Assembly: GCA_002492525.1 (NCBI GenBank)
Contig: DKZA01000010.1
Span: forward strand, 29,347 to 93,346
Reading direction: 5' to 3'
Origin: Lachnospiraceae bacterium UBA7086
GTDB lineage: Bacteria; Bacillota; Clostridia; Lachnospirales; Lachnospiraceae
DNA length: 64,000 nucleotides
The position numbers were made by a program, and so were the translations under genes. Positions 50,914 to 58,324 of this stretch are shown here, one piece after another (the stretch's first letter is position 1; each line of letters begins with the position of its first letter). A model generated the notes under the pieces. The model worked only from the letters and a program-made list of their open reading frames with translations, was not told the DNA's origin and made no database searches.

Positions 50914-52784
50914 ATACGGAAATCTGGAAGGATGGAAAAATGAGGAGAAAACAACAAAAAGTCCAAAGAAGACTCATGAGAGGAAGAAATACCGGTAAGT
51001 TCATTGGCATCCTATCGCTTGGGCTTTCCTTAACGCTTCTGATATCGGCAGCGGCTCCTGCCGGTACGATGAGTCAGGTGTATGCAACGGAAGATGGATA
51101 TGAGGATGAATACAGAGAAGAGGTCAGTGAGAATCATACGAAGATAAAATATCTGGAACGGTCTTCCGACCGGGTGATCACAGATGATGACCGTGCGGAT
51201 GCGGATGCGGACATGCTCTACTATATGCAGAGCCTGGAAGTGCGCTATAAACTGGACGCCAAGGTGATGGAAAACCTACATAAGGTGTTCGACAGCGCGG
51301 TATACTATATTGCCAATACAGAAATGACGCTCACCGAGATGTGGGCTTATGTAGCCAGTGCAAAATCTTCCATGGAGTCTGCGGCGGTGGAAAAAGTTAC
51401 CATGACTACCAGTGAATTTCTGCAGGTGGCGGATAACTGGGAGACGCCTATAGTCAGTTACGGCCAGGCGGTATCCATCGTGCTTCCGGTGGTCAATTTT
51501 GGTACGGAAGAATTAAACGATCTGATCATAGAACCGGTGACTTCTACGCTGGTGACGGAATGGCCTTTTGAGCCGGATATGACCAATTATTTACAGACTG
51601 AACCCTTTATCCCCGGCTGTGAGACCAAGGAAGCGGCTATGGCAAACCGCAGGGAGTTTACCTTCCATTTCACCACCAGAAGCGATGTGATGAGCGGTTA
51701 CTATCCTTTGAAATTTAAGATTTCTTATACGAAGGCAGGGGTTCGCAGTGAAGAACCCATAGAACTGACTGTGTATGTAAAGACGATTGGTAAGCCGGGC
51801 AGCGGCATTATCGGCGGCAGCGGACAGGAAGCCTCCGGCGCCAAGCCGCGTATCGTGGTGACGGGATTTGAGACAAATCCGGCAAACGTGTATGCGGGAG
51901 ATACCTTTACACTGACAATTCATGTACAGAATACAGCCAAAGATACGGCAGTGACCAATGTACTTTTTGATATGCAGGCAGCCCAGGAAGGGGAAGATAA
52001 AACCAACACCTATTCGGCATTTCTGCCCACTTCCGGATCCAGTTCTGTCTATATGGATAAAATAGGGGCAGATACAACGGCGGACATTGTGATTGAGATG
52101 ACGGCTAAGGCGGATCTCGCACAGAAACCTTATGTGCTGGATGTGAATATGAAATATGATGCCAGCACCATGTTTGATCTGACAGATAAGGCCAGTGTGT
52201 CGATACCGATTTTGCAGGAAAGCCGGTTTGATACCAGTATCCCGGAGGTAGTACCATCGGATATCGAGGTAGGTTCCCAGTCTAACGTTATGTTTAGCAT
52301 TTATAATACGGGAAAAACTACTTTATATAATGTGCAGGTGAAATTTATTGCAGACTCTATAGAGGAGGCTTCCGCTTTCGTAGGCAATCTGCAGTCCGGG
52401 AATACGGGTAATGTGGATGTGATGCTGACCGGTGCCTCGGCCACTATGGATGACGGTACTATTGTCATGGAGATTTCCTATGAGGATGAGGCAGGCAATG
52501 TGACAACACAGGAAAAGACCATCACACTGTTTGTTAACGAAGTTTATATGGATGATATGATGATGGGCGACGATATGATGGGCGATGATATGATGATGGA
52601 AGAGGGGCAGGGACCTAATAAGGGATTGATTGCAGGCATTGTGGCGGCCTGCGCGGTCGTTGCGGTGGCGGTGCTGGTGGTATTCTTAAAGCTGCGCAAA
52701 AAGAAAAAGGCAGCTCAGGCATTGGCGGAAGAGATAGCCGATCTGGAAAAAGAACTGGAGCAGGATGAGGATAAGAAAGAATGA
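50910..52784 (+). CDS. Secreted, membrane-anchored CARDB/COG1361-like partner of the ABC system
   Basis: 624 residues. A signal or anchor segment lies at about 30-50 (GILSLGLSLTLLISAAAPAG) and a C-terminal membrane helix at about 570-595, followed by a basic and then acidic charged tail in the cytosol. Between them are beta-sandwich domains of the COG1361/CARDB kind (VNFGTEELNDLIIEP, SIYNTGKTTLYNVQVKF). Just before the C-terminal helix is a Met/Asp-rich stretch with DDMMMGDDMMGDDMMMEE at about 545-565. The gene is between the ATPase and the FtsX-type permease. It likely acts as the outer sensor or cargo-binding part; cargo unknown. Confidence 0.72.
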   Translation: MNTEIWKDGKMRRKQQKVQRRLMRGRNTGKFIGILSLGLSLTLLISAAAPAGTMSQVYATEDGYEDEYREEVSENHTKIKYLERSSDRVITDDDRADADADMLYYMQSLEVRYKLDAKVMENLHKVFDSAVYYIANTEMTLTEMWAYVASAKSSMESAAVEKVTMTTSEFLQVADNWETPIVSYGQAVSIVLPVVNFGTEELNDLIIEPVTSTLVTEWPFEPDMTNYLQTEPFIPGCETKEAAMANRREFTFHFTTRSDVMSGYYPLKFKISYTKAGVRSEEPIELTVYVKTIGKPGSGIIGGSGQEASGAKPRIVVTGFETNPANVYAGDTFTLTIHVQNTAKDTAVTNVLFDMQAAQEGEDKTNTYSAFLPTSGSSSVYMDKIGADTTADIVIEMTAKADLAQKPYVLDVNMKYDASTMFDLTDKASVSIPILQESRFDTSIPEVVPSDIEVGSQSNVMFSIYNTGKTTLYNVQVKFIADSIEEASAFVGNLQSGNTGNVDVMLTGASATMDDGTIVMEISYEDEAGNVTTQEKTITLFVNEVYMDDMMMGDDMMGDDMMMEEGQGPNKGLIAGIVAACAVVAVAVLVVFLKLRKKKKAAQALAEEIADLEKELEQDEDKKE

Positions 52785-54133
52785 AGTTTCTGGATTTGCT
52801 GCGTATGAGCAGCTCTAACCTCTGGAAAAGAAAAGTGAGGACGATTCTGACGGTGCTTGGAGTCGTGATCGGTGTGGCATCTATTGTGGTTATGATATCA
52901 CTGGGACTCGGTTTAAGCCGTTCTCTGATGGCACAGTACGAGTCTTACGGGAGCCTGACACAGATTGAGGTGAATGAACCTTGGAATGATTCTTCGTCGG
53001 AGGAAGTAAAACGTCTTGATCAGAAACTGATTGACGAGATTCTTACCATGGAATATGTGGAGTCTGTCTATCCGGTGCTGGATACCCAGGCGATGGCCAA
53101 GTATGGAAGCTATGAGGGATACCTGCAGATACAGGCAATTCCCAAAGAGGCGTTTGAGGATATGAATATCAAAGTGGGGCAAGGACAGCTCCCCGGGAAT
53201 GATGACCAGCTGAAATTTTTCTATGGATGTGAAGTACTGCAGAATTTCAGGAACAGTAAGGGGAGCGGCGGAAGTTACTGGGAGACGGGTGTTTTGCCGG
53301 ATATTGATTTGATGAACGATCCCATCTTTGTTATTTTTGATATGGATGCTTATTATAATGCAGGAACAACGGATGAGAACGGGCAGACCCGGAAACCGCC
53401 CAAGAAATATCTGATTGAGACCTGCGGTGTGGAAGAAACGCCGGGAGAAGATCAGTGGTCGCAGTATGGGTGGTATACATTTTGTGATATCGATCAGCTG
53501 ATGACGGAATTAAAGAAGATTTTTAAGAATAAACCGATTCCCGGACAGCCCACTACCAAGACAGGTAAGCCATATAAGGAAATATTCTACAATCGTCTTT
53601 TGGTGAATGTAGATAACATGGATCATGTGATGGAGATACAAAATTACTTGACAAATCTTGGCTATAATGCTTACAGCCAGGCAGAGTGGGTGGAATCGGA
53701 ACAAAAGACCATGGGATATATCCAGGCAGTACTTGGCGGAATTGGCGCTGTTTCTTTGTTTGTGGCGGCTATCGGTATCACCAACACGATGATGATGTCA
53801 ATCTATGAGCGGACAAAAGAAATCGGGGTTATGAAAGTGTTAGGCTGTGACCTTCGTAATATCCGAAGCCTGTTTTTGATGGAGGCTGGATTTATCGGAT
53901 TTATCGGCGGAGTAATCGGATTGATTTTAAGCTTCATACTTTCTGTTGTGATCAATCATGTTTCGGCGTCGATGTCACAAAATATGACAGATATGTCGGG
54001 AATTTCTTATATTCCCATCTGGCTGGTGTTTTTGTCATTGATATTTGCCATATTGGTAGGTATGGTGGCAGGCTTCTTTCCGGCCAGAAGAGCGATGCGG
54101 TTAAGTCCGTTGGCGGCGATTCGGAATGAGTAA
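52781..54133 (+). CDS. FtsX/MacB-type ABC permease
   Basis: 450 residues. One N-terminal helix (RTILTVLGVVIGVASIVVMISLG), a periplasm-side domain of about 260 residues with many aromatic and Gly residues, and three C-terminal helices (IGAVSLFVAAIGITNTMMMSIY, AGFIGFIGGVIGLILSFILSVV, IWLVFLSLIFAILVGMVAGFFPA). The end PARRAMRLSPLAAIRNE is the MacB/LolC family mark. It overlaps the CARDB-like gene by four bases. The three proteins should form one mechanotransmission complex. Confidence 0.9.
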   Translation: MKFLDLLRMSSSNLWKRKVRTILTVLGVVIGVASIVVMISLGLGLSRSLMAQYESYGSLTQIEVNEPWNDSSSEEVKRLDQKLIDEILTMEYVESVYPVLDTQAMAKYGSYEGYLQIQAIPKEAFEDMNIKVGQGQLPGNDDQLKFFYGCEVLQNFRNSKGSGGSYWETGVLPDIDLMNDPIFVIFDMDAYYNAGTTDENGQTRKPPKKYLIETCGVEETPGEDQWSQYGWYTFCDIDQLMTELKKIFKNKPIPGQPTTKTGKPYKEIFYNRLLVNVDNMDHVMEIQNYLTNLGYNAYSQAEWVESEQKTMGYIQAVLGGIGAVSLFVAAIGITNTMMMSIYERTKEIGVMKVLGCDLRNIRSLFLMEAGFIGFIGGVIGLILSFILSVVINHVSASMSQNMTDMSGISYIPIWLVFLSLIFAILVGMVAGFFPARRAMRLSPLAAIRNE

Positions 54134-54180
54134 GGTGGATCTCAAATGAGGAGTGAGATAAAACGGACGTAAAGCGGACG

Positions 54181-54315
54181 CGCAAATGAGAGGTGATTCC
54201 TACGGCACCGCGCTTCCGCTCCGCAAAAAGCGCAGCAGGTGCTAAACTCGTGAAAAACCTCGTTAAGCACTGGCGCTTTTTGAGGGGTGCCTTAAGGAAT
54301 CATCTCTCATTTGCG
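54181..54315. repeat. 135-nt foldback element
   Basis: Arms of 21 bases (54181-54201 and 54295-54315) match in inverted order at 20 of 21 positions, the other being a wobble. Further in, GGCACC (54204-54209) pairs with GGTGCC (54286-54291), CAAAAAGCGC (54224-54233) with GCGCTTTTTG (54273-54282) and GTGCT (54239-54243) with AGCAC (54266-54270). It has no coding capacity. It could be a MITE-like element, a structured RNA or a very strong terminator for the ABC operon. Confidence 0.8.
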
Positions 54316-54333
54316 CTGTGTTTTGGTTTAGTG

Positions 54334-54450
54334 TAGATATGGCATAGATATGGGAAATGTGGATATAAGAATGTAGATATGGATATAGATATGAGAATGT
54401 AGATATGTGGAACATGGATATGGAAAATTTAATTATAAGAATATAGATAT
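54334..54450. repeat. Degenerate TAGATAT repeats
   Basis: TAGATAT occurs six times (starting near 54334, 54345, 54374, 54386, 54400 and 54444), with GGATAT variants between. The region has no gene. The rest of the gap to 54604 is AT-rich and I see nothing else in it. Confidence 0.6.
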
Positions 54451-54604
54451 CGGAATTGATTGGAACAGGAATGTATTAGTAAGTAGATATTGGAGGGGAT
54501 ACTGCGTAATCTGTGAATTAACATAATATTTATGTATGTTAATATTTTTCGGAAGTGGTTTTGAAGAAATTAAGAAAAAATAAAGAAAATAAAGGAAAAA
54601 ATAC

Positions 54605-54634
54605 TTGCTTTTTCTTCCAGAAATGTTGTATGAT
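54605..54634 (+). promoter_or_regulatory. Promoter of the repeat-protein gene
   Basis: TTGCTT (54605-54610) and TATGAT (54629-54634) with an 18-base spacer, 60 bases before the gene. Confidence 0.55.
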
Positions 54635-54693
54635 AGATTTACATAAATATTTATTATGGTAATGTTAAATGAGATTGTATTGGAGGAGTAAGG

Positions 54694-55740
54694 ATGAAAA
54701 AGCATAGAATTGTACAATGGTGTCTGGCATTGTGTCTGGCATTTGGTCTGTTGATTCTTCCGGCGGGGAAGATGGAGGTACAGGCGGCAGAAGTGATTGC
54801 GACAGTGCGAGGAACAATCCTGTCGGGAACAACTTCCCAATTGATGTATCTGGATACTTCCAGCGGAAAGATGGAAGTAAAAATTGATAGTGGAACGGAC
54901 ACCAGCAGCTGTAAAGTTTTACTGCCGGGTAAGGTGATAAGCGTTTCTCTTTCCCATGGTTCGGACGGTTATCTGCATGCGGTGAAGATTACGGCGGAGG
55001 CACAGGATTCTGCAGTCACATTAGATATGTCCGGTGTTTCTACGGTGACGGGGACTCTCAATGAAAAGACCAAGAACGATGTGCTGTGTCTGGATACGCA
55101 ATATGGTCTTATGGAATTGAAATATGACAGCAGCCTGGATATGAGCGGGTGTTCTATTCTGGTTCTGGGACAGAATTATACGGTTAAATGTGCCAGAGGA
55201 TCTGATGCTTACATGCATGCCATCAGTATCAGCGATTCCTCATCTTATGCTGGGACCTCTTCTTATATACCCAATAACAGCAATTCCTCCAATTCCGTTA
55301 CGGGAAAGGTGACCAGCGATACAACGCCGGAGATTTTGTTTTTGTCTACCACGGATGGAGTGATGCAGTTTAAGATTGACAGTAACGCGGATACCAGCAG
55401 AGGTATGGTACATACAAAAGACAATAAACTGACAGTATATTTCTATCATGGCTCTGACGGATATCTGCATGCTACAGGAATTGTAGGCGAGAAGGAGAGT
55501 TCCTCGGATGTGACAATAGATACTTCTTCCACCTCTACAGTGTCAGGACAGGTTATGAAGAAATCCACGGAGAATATTCTTTGTCTGGATACCCGTTATG
55601 GGGAGATGGAACTTAAGATGGATAAGGTGGAAGCCGGAAATGACGGCAAAGCCTTAGTCAAGGATATGTGGGTTACCGTGACCTGTGCGAGAGGATCGGA
55701 TGCTTATATGCATGCACTCAAGATTACTTCGCTGCGGTAA
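54694..55740 (+). CDS. Secreted protein with four ABAB repeats
   Basis: 348 residues. A signal peptide is clear (MKKHRIVQWCLALCLAFGLL, ending VQAAE). The rest is four copies of a unit of about 65-75 residues. Copies 1 and 3 end HGSDGYLHA, copies 2 and 4 end CARGSDAYMHA; all share a strand pattern LxLDTxxGxMExKxD before it, for example LCLDTQYGLMELKYD. So an A-B pair was doubled. The units may be small beta-barrels. No catalytic or wall-anchor motif is seen, and I do not recognise the family. GGAGGAG precedes ATG 54694. It ends just before a terminator that overlaps the eno ribosome site. Confidence 0.75.
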   Translation: MKKHRIVQWCLALCLAFGLLILPAGKMEVQAAEVIATVRGTILSGTTSQLMYLDTSSGKMEVKIDSGTDTSSCKVLLPGKVISVSLSHGSDGYLHAVKITAEAQDSAVTLDMSGVSTVTGTLNEKTKNDVLCLDTQYGLMELKYDSSLDMSGCSILVLGQNYTVKCARGSDAYMHAISISDSSSYAGTSSYIPNNSNSSNSVTGKVTSDTTPEILFLSTTDGVMQFKIDSNADTSRGMVHTKDNKLTVYFYHGSDGYLHATGIVGEKESSSDVTIDTSSTSTVSGQVMKKSTENILCLDTRYGEMELKMDKVEAGNDGKALVKDMWVTVTCARGSDAYMHALKITSLR

Positions 55741-55751
55741 GTATGAAAAAT

Positions 55752-55800
55752 ACCTTCTGTGCGCATACTACTTAAAAAAGTGCGTACAGGAGGTTTTTTT
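55752..55800 (+). terminator. Terminator whose 3' arm is the eno ribosome binding site
   Basis: 55752-55765 pairs with 55781-55794 over 14 bases including two wobbles, loop of 15, then TTTTTTT (55794-55800) and the eno ATG at 55801. The eno AGGAGG (55788-55793) is inside the stem. Confidence 0.8.
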
Positions 55801-57198
55801 ATGGGTATGAAACTGAGGATTGTGGATGTACATGCAAGAGAAATATTGGACTCTCGGGGGAATCCGACGGTGGAAGCGGAGGTTACCGTAGAGAAAGAGG
55901 TGGGCGGAAAGCAGTACGTGGGACGGGCCGCAGTGCCAAGCGGTGCCAGTACCGGACGGTTTGAGGCAGTGGAACTCAGGGACGGTGAAACCAGATATTT
56001 TGGTCTGGGCACCACCAAAGCGGTAAACAATGTCAACACGAAGATCAGAGAAGTGTTGATGGGGATGGACGCCCTGGATCAGGGACTGATTGACCGTATT
56101 TTGATAGAACAGGACGGCACAGACAATAAGAGTAATCTGGGGGCCAACGCCACACTTGGCGTATCCATGGCCTGTGCCAAGGTATGCGCCATGGCGTTGG
56201 GGATTCCGCTGTATCGTTATCTGGGCGGTGCTTATACAAGACTTTTGCCGGTACCCATGATGAATATATTGAACGGAGGAAAACATGCGGATAATACCGT
56301 TGACTTTCAGGAATTTATGATCATGCCCGTACAGGCGGAGAGCTTTCGTGAGGGATTAAGAATTTGCGCGGAGATTTATCATAATTTGAAGAAAATCTGC
56401 AACAGCAGGGGCCTGTCCACAGGCGTGGGCGATGAGGGCGGGTTTGCGCCGTCTCTTCCGGATGCGTTTGCGGTTTTGGATTTGATCGTGGAGTCCATCA
56501 AGGCAGCCGGCTATACCCCGGGACAGGATATCAAGATTGCGTTAGATGTGGCAGCATCGGAGCTGTATCAGGAGGCGGACGGGGTGTATCATTTTCCGGG
56601 TGAGACAGAACTCAAGCGGCAAAGACAGGCCGTGGATGGTTCTCAGGTATCAGAGTGCTACGAGGCCGGCTGCGGACCTACAGGATGTGAAGATATGCCG
56701 GAAATTACCAGAAGTACGGAGGAAATGATATCCTATTATGAAGAACTGGTAGAACGATATCCTATTATTTCCATTGAGGATGGACTTGCGGAGGATGACT
56801 GGGATGGATGGCAGGTGATGACGAAGAAACTGGGGGATAAAATCCAACTGGTGGGAGATGATTTGTTTGTCACGAATACCAAGAGGCTGGATGCAGGTAT
56901 TAAGCTGAAAGTGGCCAATGCGATCTTAGTCAAGGTGAATCAGATCGGCACGGTATCAGAAGCTATGGATGCCATTGAGATGGCTCAGAAAAATGGGTAT
57001 AAGGCAGTGATTTCACACAGATCCGGCGAGACAGAGGATACCTTTATTGCGGATCTGGCTGTGGCGGTGAACGCCGGACAGATTAAGACGGGAGCACCCT
57101 GTCGGAGTGACCGGATAGCAAAGTATAACCAGCTTTTGCGGATTGAGGAGGACTTGGGAAGCGTGGCTTGCTATAAGGAGCCCTTTAATAAGATATAA
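55801..57198 (+). CDS. eno: Enolase
   Basis: 465 residues. Enolase converts 2-phosphoglycerate to phosphoenolpyruvate. Family marks: REILDSRGNPTVEAEV, AVPSGASTGRFEA, GDEGGFAPSL, SIEDGLAEDDWDGW, GDDLFVTN, ILVKVNQIGT and SHRSGETEDT. The usual length is about 430; the excess is an insert of about 30 residues near 265-300 with three Cys (SECYEAGCGPTGCEDM). ATG 55801 follows AGGAGG by seven bases, the site lying in the stem of a terminator hairpin. No clear separate promoter was found, so readthrough or an unseen promoter must supply this essential gene. A terminator follows. Confidence 0.94.
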   Translation: MGMKLRIVDVHAREILDSRGNPTVEAEVTVEKEVGGKQYVGRAAVPSGASTGRFEAVELRDGETRYFGLGTTKAVNNVNTKIREVLMGMDALDQGLIDRILIEQDGTDNKSNLGANATLGVSMACAKVCAMALGIPLYRYLGGAYTRLLPVPMMNILNGGKHADNTVDFQEFMIMPVQAESFREGLRICAEIYHNLKKICNSRGLSTGVGDEGGFAPSLPDAFAVLDLIVESIKAAGYTPGQDIKIALDVAASELYQEADGVYHFPGETELKRQRQAVDGSQVSECYEAGCGPTGCEDMPEITRSTEEMISYYEELVERYPIISIEDGLAEDDWDGWQVMTKKLGDKIQLVGDDLFVTNTKRLDAGIKLKVANAILVKVNQIGTVSEAMDAIEMAQKNGYKAVISHRSGETEDTFIADLAVAVNAGQIKTGAPCRSDRIAKYNQLLRIEEDLGSVACYKEPFNKI

Positions 57199-57232
57199 AT
57201 TCTGGTTGTATTCTCAGGTCTCAAAAGCTATA

Positions 57233-57280
57233 GTGGACATATAGATACCCTTAAGGAGGGCGTTTGTATGTCCGCTTTTT
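57233..57280 (+). terminator. eno terminator
   Basis: GTGGACATA (57233-57241) pairs with TATGTCCGC (57267-57275) with one wobble, followed by TTTTT. An inner CCCT/AGGG pair helps. Confidence 0.75.
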
Positions 57281-57303
57281 ATATAGGAAATTTCGCTGCA
57301 TAT

Positions 57304-57407
57304 CCGAGTCCGCGAAGCGGATCTCGCAAAGTTAATTCCGAAGGAATTTACCTTTTTAGGCGGAAAGTCAGCAGATTGACAGATGGTCTGCCAGATTAAT
57401 CTGGCAG
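57304..57407. repeat. Group of three short hairpins after eno
   Basis: CGAG..CCGC-GAA-GCGG..CTCG (57305-57326), AATTCC-GAA-GGAATT (near 57334-57348) and the 20-base palindrome CTGCCAGATTAATCTGGCAG (57388-57407). None has a T-run. The first is like the second hairpin at 44881-44902 in reverse sense. Confidence 0.5.
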
Positions 57408-57440
57408 TCATATAGGATATGGGAAGGGAAAGATGGCAGA

Positions 57441-58097
57441 ATGAAGAAAATAGGGATATTATCGGATACCCATGGAAAACTTCGTAAGGAGATTGTGGAT
57501 ATTCTTCGGGAGTGTGATGTGATTTTGCATGCGGGGGATATCAATACGCCTCGGGTATTGGAACAGCTTAAGAGTATTGCACCCACTTATGCGGTAAGGG
57601 GCAATGCAGATAAAGAGTGGGCGGAAATGCTGCCGGTAAAACTGGACGAGAAAATCTGTGGACTGCGGGTCTTTATGGTACATAATAAAAAAGAACTTCC
57701 CGGAAATCTGTCAGGATATGATCTGGTCATCTACGGACACTCCCATAAATATGAAGAACGGGAAGAAGGGTGCCTGTTCCTGAATCCGGGCAGCTGCGGA
57801 CCCAGGAGATTTTCCCTGCCTGTGACCATGGCGGTGGTGGAGGTGGAGAACGGATCATTCCGTGTGCACAGAAAGGATATTTTACCGGACGCCGGGGGCA
57901 GTGACGTGTTTCTTACGGAAAGTACACTTACTTTACTGCTCCGGGATGTGGATAAAGGCAGAAGCGTTCCGGAAATCGTCAGGAAATATCATCTGGACGA
58001 GAATGTTGCAGAGCAGATCTGCCGGCTCTATCTGACGCATCCCGGTATCGGGGCAGCAGGGGTGTTGGATAAAATGGCTCTGCCAAGGGACAGGTGA
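57441..58097 (+). CDS. YfcE-like metallophosphoesterase with C-terminal extension
   Basis: 218 residues. The phosphoesterase motifs are SDTHG (8-11), HAGDINTP, RGNAD and GHSH, then NPGSCGPRR, as in YfcE/MJ0936 phosphodiesterases that act on small or nucleotide phosphodiesters. From about 160 there is an extra 55-residue helical region (VPEIVRKYHLDENVAEQICRLY) that looks like a winged-helix-type add-on. It is not part of the core family. The SD before ATG 57441 is weak (GGGAAGGGAAAG 10-20 bases up). Substrate unknown. Confidence 0.82.
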   Translation: MKKIGILSDTHGKLRKEIVDILRECDVILHAGDINTPRVLEQLKSIAPTYAVRGNADKEWAEMLPVKLDEKICGLRVFMVHNKKELPGNLSGYDLVIYGHSHKYEEREEGCLFLNPGSCGPRRFSLPVTMAVVEVENGSFRVHRKDILPDAGGSDVFLTESTLTLLLRDVDKGRSVPEIVRKYHLDENVAEQICRLYLTHPGIGAAGVLDKMALPRDR

Positions 58098-58123
58098 AGG
58101 AAAATTTTTGTTTAAAAATGCCT

Positions 58124-58152
58124 TTGCAAAACATGTTTGTCTTATATATAAT
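58124..58152 (+). promoter_or_regulatory. Promoter of the MepA-like MATE gene
   Basis: TTGCAA (58124-58129), 17 bases, TATAAT (58147-58152). Transcription should begin just before the first structured leader element at 58161. Confidence 0.75.
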
Positions 58153-58160
58153 GAGTATAC

Positions 58161-58301
58161 AACGTGTAGCATACATGCGTAATTCCGGTTGCGTATGGGC
58201 TGCACGTTTTTTGAAGGAAACTGCGGTCATAATCATGATCTGCACAAGCGTGTAGCCAATGGCGTAAATCCAGCAAACGTCAGGCTATGCGCTTTATTTT
58301 T
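58161..58301 (+). promoter_or_regulatory. Tandem structured leader with two terminators, guanidine-IV-like
   Basis: Element one (58161-58212): AACGTG pairs with CACGTT (58203-58208), then TTTTTT. Element two (58247-58301): AGCG/TAGCC pairs with GGCTA/CGCT (58283-58293), then TTTATTTTT. Both share GTGTAGC and GCGTAA(A/T)TCC with each other and, in part, with the leader at 59826. The upstream position, early terminators and MepA-type gene fit the guanidine-IV (mepA motif) riboswitch known in Clostridia; I recall it and cannot align it. Confidence 0.55.
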
Positions 58302-58324
58302 GTAGTGGAAAGGAATGGTAAAAG

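Noticed and set aside
54181..54315. An insertion sequence
   Set aside because: No transposase frame lies between the inverted arms; it is only 135 bases long, so at most a MITE-like element.
58161..58301. Leader peptide attenuator for the MATE gene
   Set aside because: No short ATG frame with a ribosome site precedes the first terminator hairpin, which begins almost at the transcript start.
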